From Bedellia somnulentella (Eukaryota; Arthropoda; Insecta; Lepidoptera; Bedelliidae), in the NCBI GenBank assembly GCA_963576735.1, contig OY755198.1, forward strand, positions 3,968,001 to 4,032,000: a stretch of 64,000 nucleotides of DNA, read 5' to 3'. The position numbers and the translations under genes were made by a program. Shown in pieces: positions 21,065 to 31,286 of this stretch; the first letter of the stretch is position 1, and every line of letters starts with the position of its first letter. The notes beneath the pieces were generated by a model. It saw nothing but the letters and a program-made list of their open reading frames with translations. It searched no databases and had not been told where the DNA came from.

Positions 21065-22375
21065 TAAGTGTTTTTTTTATATGTATTTACATTTTATAAA
21101 AGGTCAACTATAACAATTACATCATTTTAAAAACCAGAATAATAGGCATGATGACAAATTTTGAGAAACTGTTCTATAATATTTGGAAATATGTATGAAT
21201 TGTAATAAACATAATATTTCTGCGGAAAATTTAGGTTTAGTACTTAAAAAATAATTTTTGATTCATAAATTTAAAATTTGCACCAAAACGCGTCAAAGTG
21301 TCATGGCGTCGCTTGCTTACGTCACTATAGAGTACAAGGAACATTTGGTATATGTAAACATTATCTAATTCATATTTAATTTAGACATTACACTAATTTT
21401 TACATTAAAACACGACTTCAAAAGCATAGAGTAGTAGTAGAGTATACGTCCATAAAAACTCATGAGAAGTTATATATTTTCGTTCCTTTCGATAAGAAAT
21501 TAAGAAAGAAGTGGCTTTACACAGCTTTATTTTTGTGAAGATCACTTTGACGACAGTATTTCCTTTTTATTTTGTAGAATTTTGTTGCTAAATTCATTAA
21601 AATTTTAAAGAAGGAAGTAAACATTGATATACAAACTTTTGGAGGTTATGAAACTCTTACTCACTGTTACTTACAGTTATCAAATCCTTAATGTATGAGC
21701 TATTAAAAAGGTATTTTATTTCATTTTCAGTTACCAAATTCTAAATATGTAAATATTTAATTGCAAAAAGAAATATTTAACATAAACATAACCTCATTAT
21801 TATAATATTGAATGTTATACTGAAATATGTACAATAGCTATTTATTTTTATGGTTTTAATAAAATAAATAGGTTTTAATAAATTAACTGTATAATACACA
21901 ATACTTACATGGAAGTTTTAACATTTCTAAATTCTGCTGAACAGAAATCTTTGTTTGATGCCAGAAACGTTCCTAGCATTATCAAGTCGATTCTTGGTAA
22001 ATTTGCGCTCTGGAAGCCTTTTTTAATCCTTATGGATGTTATGGAAATAACTGAATTTAGCGCAATTAATTTACACAAAAGAAATTGAAGTTAATAACGG
22101 CGTATTTAATTAAAAAACCGAACGAGTGTGTATTATCTTAAGTTATTCAAATGTAAACAAAGAGAAAGAACTCTAACGTGACGTCATGCGCTCTGATTGG
22201 CGTTCAACATTTCATGGCGGATTGCCGTATTCAGCGATTTTATTTTATCGATTATAATATTAATCTTGCTTTTAATCATGAAAAGAATCAGAGTCTTAGA
22301 ATAGGGAATTTTCAATTCAATTCAATTTTTCTTAAATGGCCTTTGACCGTATAGGGAATTTTGTAACAATATACA
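21065..22375. other. Intergenic, no gene seen
   Basis: AT-rich, no open frame above 60 codons, no repeat recognised. GTGACGTCATGCGCTCTGAT near 22180 resembles a CRE-type site, but a role is only a guess. Confidence 0.5.
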
Positions 22376-22587
22376 TGTAAAATATTGACACTTGGTTTGG
22401 CGGCTGTCACCGTATGTGTTGTGTAGTGTCAAATTTTAATTATTGTCATTTTGTAAACAATTTCATATTTAATAATTTATGATAAAATAATATTTAAGTG
22501 GAATAATAGCTTTATGTGTTGTTTCTCTTTCAGGTAAGTTAATTTGTTGTAATGAGCATGTAAAGTTAATTAGATGGGAATATTTTT

Positions 22588-22718
22588 TGTTAAGTGACCA
22601 TAGATCAGTGTCGTTGCATAGCAACCTATTGATAGATCTGTTTACTGTTAAATAACTTTAATATATAAATGCCTTCAACTTGCATATCGTATTTTCCTTA
22701 ACTTTAAATTACTTAATA
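22588..22718 (+). repeat. Copia 5' LTR
   Basis: TGTTAAGTGACCATAGATCA to CTTAATA. Unusually short at 131 bp. Confidence 0.85.
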
Positions 22719-22731
22719 TGGTAGCAGAGCG
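22719..22731 (+). other. Copia primer-binding site (initiator Met tRNA)
   Basis: TGGTAGCAGAG is complementary to the 3' end of eukaryotic initiator methionine tRNA (CTCTGCTACCA) and abuts the LTR, as in many copia elements. Confidence 0.8.
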
Positions 22732-22771
22732 AATAAATAACAGTGATCAGTGATAAATAAAAGTATCAACG

Positions 22772-23690
22772 ATGCCGAAAACATCACTGCACATTGATCC
22801 ACTTGGTCAAGAAAATTATGACACATGGGCTATGCAAGCCGAAGCTGTCTTGATAAAATCAAAACTTTGGAAATACGTTGAAACGCCCCTAGCTCAAGAT
22901 GCATGTGCCGCAGATATCGAAGGAGACAAAATGTCAAGGTCTGAACTTATTTTGTTAATTGCTCCTTCTCAACTAAAAGACATAAAAAATTGCACAACTG
23001 CTAAGGCTCTGTGGGATAAATTAAAAGAAATCCATGCAAGTAAAGGTCCCGCTCGTAAAGCTTCTCTCCTTAAGTCACTCATACTCACAAAACTTGAAGG
23101 AAGCGATGTACGTGCACATTTGAACAAGTTCATGGATACGGTTGACAAATTGGCAGAAATGGATGTCAACATTAATGAGGATCTATTGACAATACTGATG
23201 CTTATAGTTTATCCTCTGAATACGAAAACTTTCGTGTTGCCATCGAGTCACGCGACGTCTTGCCAAAACCTGACGAACTTAAAATTAAAATAATAGAAGA
23301 GAGCGACGCTCGTCACCGCAACACTCAAAACGAGTACAACCCACAAACATATGGAGAAGAAAATGCACTCTACGCAACTTGTAAAATTTGTAAAAAGACT
23401 GGTAACAAAATCTTTCAGAAAAAGAAGCACAAAATTTGTTCTAACTGTTGGAAGAATAACAAACCAAAATCTAAAACCAGATTAACTGATGGTTCTTCAT
23501 CTTTACTATATGCAGAAGAGTGTCATCTCATATCAAACAAACATGATGAAAACGACTGGGTACTTGACAGCGGCTGTACCTCTCACATGACACATCAATA
23601 CGAATACTTTGAAAACATGAAGACTATATCGAGGAAACTGAATTCGCATCTGAAAACAACTCTACAGAAATCAAAGGAGAAGGCAGAGTT
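22772..23690 (+). pseudogene. Copia gag to protease, frameshifted
   Basis: Gag opens MPKTSLHIDPLGQENYDTWA, a copia-type UBN2-like capsid, and changes frame near 23210-23260. The second frame has CKICKKTGNK and CSNCW in place of a clean CCHC knuckle. Then comes the protease site WVLDSGCTSHM. A further frame change falls near 23670-23695. Not a functional polyprotein. Confidence 0.8.
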
Positions 23691-23693
23691 ACC

Positions 23694-24956
23694 ATGACGA
23701 ACAAATATGGGAAAATTAATCTGGAAAATACTCTGTACGTACCCTCTCTATGCAAGAATTTACTATCCGTGCCGAAAATGACTGAACATGGAGCTTCCGT
23801 TACATTCAAAAATGACAAAGCTACTATACGCAACAAGAAAGGAGATATACTAATGACTGCAGTAAAGTCTGACAACAATGGTCTCTTTTATGTCAAGTCA
23901 CCATAAATAGAACGGAACTATGCAGCAACGCCTGATACTTCAAACATAAAACAAGGCTCCATACAAGACTGGCATAGGAAACTTGGACACATGAATGACA
24001 AAGATCTTCACATGGCACTCAACAATGAAACATTGATTGGCCTGAACTTCAACAAAAACGAGACTTTGTCAGACTGCGAGATTTGTATTGAAGCTAAAAT
24101 GACTCGAGTACCAAGCCCTCCACAAAGAACAAATCCCAGAACTACCGAACGCCTGGAGATTGTCCACAGTGACGTATGTGGTCCATTCACTCCTAGTAAT
24201 GGTAAAAATCGATACTTTGTTACTTTCATTGACGATTACAGTAGATATTCAAGCGTCTACCTTATGAAAAATAAGTCAGATGTACTAGAAAAATTTAAAG
24301 AATACAAAAATGAAATGGAAAAGTTTACGGGCAACAAAGTGAAACATTTACAATCGGATAACGGAACAGAATATATCAACGCCAACTTTGACGCTTATTT
24401 GAAGGAGCACGGGATCGCACGACGCCTATCAGCTCCCTATACCGCTCATCAAAATGGAATTGCAGAACGCAAAAATCGGACATTGGTGGAAAAGGCCAGA
24501 GCCATGCTTATAGACGCAAAGGCACCAATTTATCTATGGGCAGAAGCAATAAATACTGCAAACTATCTGTCAAATAGAAGCATAAACAGTGCAATTGACA
24601 ATAAAACACCATTCGAGAAATGGGTCTTAAGAAAGCCCTGCGTTAATCACCTTCATCCATTCGGGTCCAAAGCATTTGTTCTAAGAAAAGACCCTAGGCG
24701 TCGAAAATTTGATTCGAAAGCAATCCCTGGCATGTTTGTTGGATACTCAAGCACCAGCAAAGCATTTAGAATATATGTTCCATCCAAACGTAAGAATTTC
24801 ATATCGAAAGATGTAAGAGTAGTAAAAACGAATTTTTACTCAAGCCCTATTAACAACTTTGATGATTTTGCATACACTAAAAACACTGACTGTAACCCGT
24901 ATCAGAACCGAAGAAAACTCATATTGACATTGATGAGATTAGCGATGCTCACATAG
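23694..24956 (+). pseudogene. Copia integrase region
   Basis: After a stop near 23904, WHRKLGHMND marks the pre-integrase zinc region. Catalytic residues lie in HSDVCGPF, LQSDNGTEY and NGIAERKNRT (D, D, E). The frame is lost again near 24910. Confidence 0.85.
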
Positions 24957-25004
24957 AACAAGACGACTCTGAAGAAAACGTATGTGTTCCAGATTCTACA
25001 CAAC

Positions 25005-26735
25005 AGATTGAAAACATTCATGATGAAACTGAAAATGATGATGAACAAGAGGACTACTACGAAACATTTGATCATGAAGCTACAGCAGAACCTGAACCTT
25101 ACAATCTCAGAGACAGATCAGCTTTACAACCGCCACAACGGTATGATGACTTCATACTGGCAGCTGTCGCTGAAATCGAAAATTCACCTGCAGACCCAGT
25201 GACTTACAAACAAGCATTGGACTCAGCTTATAAGGAAAAATGGTATGATGCCATGCTAAGTGAGATAAATTCACTAAGAGAGAACCAAACATGGGATTTA
25301 GTGGATTTACCAAAAGGAAGAAAAGCACTACCATGCAAATGGGTTTATAAACTGAAAACAAATCCAGATGGCTCTATTGACAAATTTAAAGCCAGAGTAG
25401 TAGTAAAAGGTTATTCACAACAACAAGGCTTGGATTACGATAAGACGTTTAGTCCCGTTGCTCGACTTAGCACTATAAGAGCAGTCATAGCAATTGCAGT
25501 AAAAGAAAATTTGAAATAACGCCAGTTTGATGTATCAACAACTTTCCTAAATGGAACAGTCCAGGAAGAAATATACGTCAAACAGCCCGAAGGTTTCCAA
25601 GATGGAACTGGAAGAGTTTGTAAACTCAATCGTAGTCTTTACGGTTTGAAACAAGCTCCGCGATGTTGGAACTCCTGCATTGCCGATTTTCTGAAAAGCA
25701 AAGGCTTTCAACAAAGTGAAGCTGACCCTTGTCTGTACTCCAGAATAAGAGGAAAATCCAAAGTCTTGATTGGATTAAACGTTGACGATGGACTCGTAGC
25801 GTCTAATACCACTGATGCTGGAGATGAGTTTATAGAAGAGCTCAAATCAAAATTTAAAATCACGACGAAAAATGCGTTCTATTTTTTGGGTATTGAGATA
25901 AAACCTGAAAAAGGTTTGTGAAAAAGGAAAAGTAACTCTTTGCCAACGAGCTTACCTACAAAAGGTTCTAGAAAGGTTTGGAATGACAAACTGCAAACCG
26001 GCACAAACGCCGATAGCGAAAGAAAACATTGAAAATCCAGAATCCAATCTCAATACTGTTTTCCCATACAGACAGGCTGTTGGAGCTATAACTTATTTAG
26101 CAGTGGGCACGAGGCCCGACATAGCTTATGCTGTAAGCAAAGCATCAAGAAATCTTGAGTCTCCAACTACACAAGACATTGCTTTGATCAAACGGATACT
26201 CCGTTATTTAAAAGGAACCGCAGACAAAGGCCTTGTGTATAGACATACGATGGATTCACCTAGCAACTTAATATGTTACTCGGACTCTGACTTCGCTGGA
26301 GACGAACCAACTGCTAGATCAACTTCTGGTATGGTATGCATACTCTCTGGAGCAGCTATCACATGGAGAAGTCAACGACAAACAATTGTATCACTGTCTT
26401 CAACAGAAGCTGAAATTATCGCCGCCAGTGAAACCGCACAAGAAATAATGTGGCTGAACACCTTACTTAAGGGTATAGTAGACTTGAAGAAGCCAGTGCT
26501 GTTCCTTGACAATGAGTCCGCTATAAAGCTGTCACACAACCCAAAGTATGAGTACCACAAGCGTACCAAACACATAAGGGTTAAACACCTGTTCGTGCGA
26601 GAATGTGTTGCTAATGGAGACCTGCAAGTGCGACAAGTAACATCAACTCGCCAACTGGCAGACATGCTGACGAAGCCTTTACTTGGACCAAGGCTGCTAG
26701 ATCTATCACAAAGAATTGGCTTGAAGAAGACCTAA
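25005..26735 (+). pseudogene. Copia reverse transcriptase and RNase H
   Basis: CKWVYKLKTNPDGSIDKFKA opens the RT. There is a stop at 25517-25519, then SLYGLKQAPRCW. The active site reads LNVDDGL, with Asn where Tyr is usual. A frame change falls near 25915. RNase H follows with CYSDSDFAGD, LSSTEAE and HIRVKHLFVRE, and ends in a stop at 26735. Confidence 0.85.
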
Positions 26736-26757
26736 ATTCTTTTAAAAGTTCCGAGGG

Positions 26758-26888
26758 TGTTAAGTGACCATAGATCAGTGTCGTTGCATAGCAACCTATT
26801 GATAGATCTGTTTACTGTAAAATAACTTTAATATATAAATGCCTTCAACTTGCATATCGTATTTTCCTTAACTTTAAATTACTTAATA
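26758..26888 (+). repeat. Copia 3' LTR
   Basis: Same length as the 5' LTR. One T/A difference was noticed in TTTACTGT(T/A)AAATAAC. Confidence 0.85.
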
Positions 26889-26993
26889 TTTTTAATAAAA
26901 GTTTTCAATCTCTTTCAGAGCAACAACAATCTTTTATTTCACTAGAAATAATACGTTATAAAAACACATCTACAGCTATTGCTGAAACTAAAA

Positions 26994-28133
26994 ATGGAAA
27001 AAATAAGGTTTGAATTTATAATTAAAGCAAGCGAAGATAAAAAAAGTAATATAATGTGCGTTACATCATTAATGGATAAAGATAATAGTACGTTTTTATT
27101 ACCAGAAAAATTACAACCAGTAACGTTACATAAAGAACTAATAAATACTTCAGCGTACAAAAAAGTGAAAGATTCAATACATCGGAGACATGAGAGCAGA
27201 AAAGTATGGATTTCGATAACTAAAGAATTAGAAGGTGTCTACATGGATGAGGATCATAATATACAATTTCAGGGATATTTGCTACAGGAAGATACACCTC
27301 AAACATCAGAATCAATAACCACTGGTGGTATTTCTGAAGATATATTAACAAAAATCCCCAAGAATTTTTCAGAAATTAAAAGTGACGTACCTAAACCACA
27401 GAACATAAAAAATACAATAGAGAAAATGGTTATCGATAAATTCAACAAAAAGTCATCAAATGTATCCCAGTGGATGGCTATCTTTGAGGCCGAATGTGTG
27501 CGTGTTGGAATTACACAAGATATTGGGAAAATTGAAGTCCTTCGGTTGTTTTTGGAAGATTCTTGTTTAGACTGGTATGGTTCAATGCTTATAAAACACA
27601 CAATAGAATCAGATTGGTCGATATGGAAAAAAAGTTTTTGCGTTACATATGCAGACAAAGGATGGACCCCGATAAGGTATGCTATGTCATATAAATATAG
27701 ACAGGGTACTTTGCTAGAATATGCATTGAAAAAAGAACGTCTTCTTTTGGAAATGAATAAATTTATGGATAAAACGACCCTCATTGACCTGATTGCTACT
27801 GGACTACCAAACTTTATAACAGACAAAATTGACCGAAATGATCTCAAGAAAACGGAAGGATTGTTTAATAGCATTCGCAGCTTAGAACATTTAGTAAACA
27901 AGAAGCCTGTTGAAAAGAACATGGGAAATTACGAAAAAAAAACAAAAGAAAAGGAAGAAAACAAGCCTTGCAAGATATGTGAGGAAGAAAATAAACCAAA
28001 TCGATATCATCCGGAGTCAGTTTGCTGGTATAAGTATAAAAACAATTACAGACCAAAGAGAGACCAGATTGTCAGACATATTAATAACTCAGAATTAGAA
28101 GTAGAATTAAATGATATGAATCCAAAAAACTAG
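26994..28133 (+). CDS. Gypsy gag
   Basis: Intact 379-codon frame; the start is the ATG of MEKIRFEFII. The middle has a capsid-like region (FEAECVRVG, DWYGSML, YRQGTLLEYAL). Near the end is an unusual zinc knuckle CKIC-9-HPESVC rather than CX2CX4HX4C. The stop TAG at 28131 directly follows the slippery sequence A AAA AAC, so pol is probably made by -1 frameshifting. Confidence 0.85.
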   Translation: MEKIRFEFIIKASEDKKSNIMCVTSLMDKDNSTFLLPEKLQPVTLHKELINTSAYKKVKDSIHRRHESRKVWISITKELEGVYMDEDHNIQFQGYLLQEDTPQTSESITTGGISEDILTKIPKNFSEIKSDVPKPQNIKNTIEKMVIDKFNKKSSNVSQWMAIFEAECVRVGITQDIGKIEVLRLFLEDSCLDWYGSMLIKHTIESDWSIWKKSFCVTYADKGWTPIRYAMSYKYRQGTLLEYALKKERLLLEMNKFMDKTTLIDLIATGLPNFITDKIDRNDLKKTEGLFNSIRSLEHLVNKKPVEKNMGNYEKKTKEKEENKPCKICEEENKPNRYHPESVCWYKYKNNYRPKRDQIVRHINNSELEVELNDMNPKN

Positions 28134-30169
28134 ATATATCGCCATTAATAAAAGTTAAATTACTCATAAATGATAAAATAGAAGCATTAGGAATTTATGA
28201 CTCAGGGTCAAATGTTTCCTTAATAAATTCTAATTATTTATATTTGAAAAATAATTTAACTAATAATAATAATAACCCGAACTTAAAAACTATTAATGGC
28301 GTAAAAAAATCAACGGGTATAGTAAATTTAAAAATAAAAATATACGATATGGTCCAATACATGAATATTTTTGTTATAGATAAAGAAAACTTCGACTATG
28401 ATTTTTTGATAGGATTAGACTGCATAAAAAAAATTCATCTTATACAAAATGATAGACTAGAAATATTACAAAACACTTCATTTAATGAAGAAAATATAGT
28501 AACAATTCCTGGCTATACGGGTAAAAAAGAAATATTACAAAACAATTCATTTAATGAAGAAAATATAATAACAATTCCTGGCTATACGGGTAAAAAAGAA
28601 AATAAAGTTTATGATGAAACTAAAAACAAATATTACTCGTACACTGAAAATAAAAATGAGATAAACTTTAATGAGCACGTTAATGTTGATAATTTTAATA
28701 TTACAGTAAACCACCTTAGCTATATGGAACGGTCCGAAATAGATAAACTGATTAACAAATATAAGTCACTTTTTGCAAAAGATAAGTATGATATTGGGAT
28801 GGTAAACGGTTATGAAGCTCATATTGATTTATTAGTTGACAGATATTGTGCTAAAAGACCCTATAGATGCACTATTCAAGATAAACAGGAAATAGAACAT
28901 CAGATATCAAAATTATTAGAAAAAGGTTTGATCGAAGAGTCTTATAGTCCTTTTGCTGCCCCAGTAACCCTAGCTTATAAAAAGGAAGAAGGAAAAAAAA
29001 CTAGATTGTGTATTGATTTCCGCGAATTAAATAAAATAGTAGTTCCTCAGTCGCAACCATTTCCATTGATAGAAGACTTGATGGTGAAAACAAGAAACTG
29101 TAAATTTTATACAAAACTAGACATCAATTCTGCTTTTTGGGCTATCCCCTTAAGGCTCACAGACAGACCGAAAACAGCTTTCGTTACCCAAGAAGGGCAT
29201 TACCAGTGGGCCTGTTTACCGTTCGGGTTAAAGACATCCCCGGCCATTTTCCAAAGAGTACTTAGTAGTATAATCAGAAAACATAAATTAACAGACTTTA
29301 CAGTAAATTTCATTGACGATATTTTGATTTATTCAAAGACATTTACAGAGCATATAAAACATGTATCACTACTCCTAGAGGCCATTTCAAAAGAAGGATT
29401 TAGATTAAAATTTACAAAATGCGAATTCGCACAAGATTCAGTTAAATATTTAGGTCACATAATTAAAAATAATACGATTACTCCACTCAATGATAATTTG
29501 GTTGCCATTAAAGATTTTCCAGTCCCAAAAACACAAAAAAATGTACGTCAATTTTTAGGTAAAATAAACTTCTATGGAAAATATATACAAAATATATCAA
29601 TAATATTAGATCCTTTACATAATCTTTTGCGTAAGGAAAAACCTTTCATTTGGACAGAAGAATGCCAAGATTCCTTTAATAAAATAAAACAACTTTTATG
29701 TTCAAAACCAATATTGGCCATTTTCAATCCAGAATTACCAATATATATTTACGCAGATGCTAGTATTCTCGGTATAGGCGCTGTACTTAAACAAACTCAA
29801 GTTAATGGTGAAGAAAAACCATGTGCATACTTTTCTAGGAAATTAAATGACACTCAAAAGAAAAAAAAGGCTATATATCTTGAATGTTTAGCTATAAAAG
29901 AAGCGGTGAAATATTGGGAACATTGGCTTATAGGTATGAAATTCACAGTTTTCTCGGATCATAAACCTCTTGAAAAAATGAACATTAAATCAAGACCAGA
30001 CGAAGAGTTAGGAGATCTCACTTATTACTTATCTCAGTTTAATTTTGAAGTAGTTTATTCTCCAGGAAAATATAACATAGAAGCTGATACTTTAAGTAGG
30101 AATCCAGTATTAGAACCTAGTGATAATCTAATTGAAGGACGAAAACTAACAAATTTTATAAATCTATAA
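28115..30169 (+). CDS. Gypsy pol: protease, RT, RNase H
   Basis: An open frame of about 685 codons, entered by frameshift. The protease motif is YDSGSNVSLIN near the start. RT landmarks are LCIDFRELNKIV, LPFGLKTSPAIFQ and the active site NFIDDILIYS (FIDD for YVDD). RNase H has YADASILGIGA and VFSDHKPLEKM, then YNIEADTLSRN. A 69-bp in-frame duplication (28460-28597) lies between protease and RT. The frame stops at 30167, just before the integrase, where functional relatives continue. Confidence 0.85.
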   Translation, partial: YESKKLDISPLIKVKLLINDKIEALGIYDSGSNVSLINSNYLYLKNNLTNNNNNPNLKTINGVKKSTGIVNLKIKIYDMVQYMNIFVIDKENFDYDFLIGLDCIKKIHLIQNDRLEILQNTSFNEENIVTIPGYTGKKEILQNNSFNEENIITIPGYTGKKENKVYDETKNKYYSYTENKNEINFNEHVNVDNFNITVNHLSYMERSEIDKLINKYKSLFAKDKYDIGMVNGYEAHIDLLVDRYCAKRPYRCTIQDKQEIEHQISKLLEKGLIEESYSPFAAPVTLAYKKEEGKKTRLCIDFRELNKIVVPQSQPFPLIEDLMVKTRNCKFYTKLDINSAFWAIPLRLTDRPKTAFVTQEGHYQWACLPFGLKTSPAIFQRVLSSIIRKHKLTDFTVNFIDDILIYSKTFTEHIKHVSLLLEAISKEGFRLKFTKCEFAQDSVKYLGHIIKNNTITPLNDNLVAIKDFPVPKTQKNVRQFLGKINFYGKYIQNISIILDPLHNLLRKEKPFIWTEECQDSFNKIKQLLCSKPILAIFNPELPIYIYADASILGIGAVLKQTQVNGEEKPCAYFSRKLNDTQKKKKAIYLECLAIKEAVKYWEHWLIGMKFTVFSDHKPLEKMNIKSRPDEELGDLTYYLSQFNFEVVYSPGKYNIEADTLSRNPVLEPSDNLIEGRKLTNFINL
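28124..28130 (+). promoter_or_regulatory. -1 ribosomal frameshift site, A AAA AAC
   Basis: The heptamer is in the correct gag phase and the gag stop follows at once. The pol frame is open from 28115 and lies at -1. No downstream pseudoknot was checked. Confidence 0.75.
28460..28597 (+). repeat. 69-bp in-frame tandem duplication in pol
   Basis: Two units of 69 bp (28460-28528, 28529-28597), nearly identical, each encoding 23 residues ending PGYTGKK. It lies in the protease-RT linker and keeps the frame. Confidence 0.9.
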
Positions 30170-30174
30170 GATAT

Positions 30175-30920
30175 TAAATCCGATCAAGAAAAAAATAAAA
30201 ATATCGAAAAAAATAAAGACCGATTAGTATTAAAAAATAATATTTATTTTAAGAAAATACGAAAAAAAGAAAAAATTATACTAACAGAAGACTTTAGTAA
30301 AAAAATGATAAAAAATATACATTACTATTTTTGTCATTTAGGAACAGGACAAATGATAAAAAAAATACAACCATATTATACAGCAAAAAACTTAAAACAA
30401 AATATAAAGAAAATCTGCGATTCTTGTGAAATATGTATAAAAAATAAGTCGAGAAATAAAGACAAATTTGGTCTGATGTCTCACTTAGGACCGGCTACCG
30501 AACCGTTTGAAATAATGTCCATAGATACTATAGGAGGATTCGGCGGCTCACGTTCCACAAAAACGTACTTGCATCTCTTGGTTGACCATTTTACAAGATT
30601 CGCTTATATATTGACTTCAAATCTCAAAACGCAAATGATTTCATTAAACTTATACAAAAAGTATCTTTAGATCATAAAATAGGTATGATCCTAACGGATC
30701 AATACCCGGGAATTAATTCTAAAGAATTTAAAAATTCTATGTAAACAAAATATACCGATTGTTTTCACTGCAGTTAATGCGCCATTTTCAAACGGATTAA
30801 ACGAGCGGTTAAACCAAACACTTGTTAATAAAATTCGATGTAGGTTAAATGAAAGGAAAAATAAAATTGCATCGACTACCGTTGCGCATGAGTGCACTGC
30901 ACGCTATAATGAAACAAAAT
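30175..30920 (+). pseudogene. Gypsy integrase, N-terminal and core part
   Basis: HHCC-type zinc region (IHYYFCHLGTGQM, CDSCEICIKN) and the core start IMSIDTIGGFG in one frame to 30670. Frame breaks near 30630 and 30735 follow. A core-like NAPFSNGLNERLNQT lies after them. The coding sequence then stops at the LINE insertion. Confidence 0.75.
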
Positions 30921-31196
30921 AAAATAAAAAAAAAATATCTTTATTAACATAATTATTTTAACAATGTACATGAACAATGGTTCCCGCACTAGGTTAAATC
31001 CTGTATTGCGGGTAACCTTACACGATAGTTTTTTAATTTAAACATATTATTATTATTTTTTAAATTAAGACTAAGTTTAACACTAAGAACCACACAGAAA
31101 AGCTATGTGAATATTACTACTAATTTATATATAAAAAATAATAGAAAAGAAACTTATAGAAAAGAAACTTAATAGAAAAGAATGTTATACTAATAG

Positions 31197-31281
31197 AATG
31201 AATATGTCTGTGTGTGCCGTGTGTGTATGGAGTGTGTGTGCGTGTGTGGAGTGTGTGTGTGTGTGTGTGTGTGTTTGTGTG
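31197..31281. repeat. (GT)n microsatellite in LINE 3' UTR
   Basis: Imperfect then perfect GT run in the LINE1 3' untranslated region, adjoining the end of ORF2. Confidence 0.9.
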
Positions 31282-31286
31282 CAAGT

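Larger units (their letters stand above)
22588..26888 (+). mobile_element. Ty1/copia retrotransposon in the gypsy 5' LTR
   Basis: 131-bp LTRs (22588-22718 and 26758-26888) differ at one base noticed. The target duplication is TTTTT. A purine-rich GTTCCGAGGG precedes the 3' LTR. Gag and pol are recognisable but broken by several frameshifts and stops. Confidence 0.9.
22376..26960 (+). repeat. Gypsy 5' LTR, split by copia element
   Basis: The halves 22376-22587 and 26894-26960 add to 279 bp, equal to the intact 3' LTR, which serves as the empty site. No TGG-type primer-binding site follows at 26961. Confidence 0.9.

Noticed and set aside
26372..26665. 97-codon minus-strand frame
   Set aside because: Antisense shadow of the copia RNase H region.
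27299..27922. 207-codon minus-strand frame
   Set aside because: Antisense shadow of the gypsy gag; no recognisable protein.
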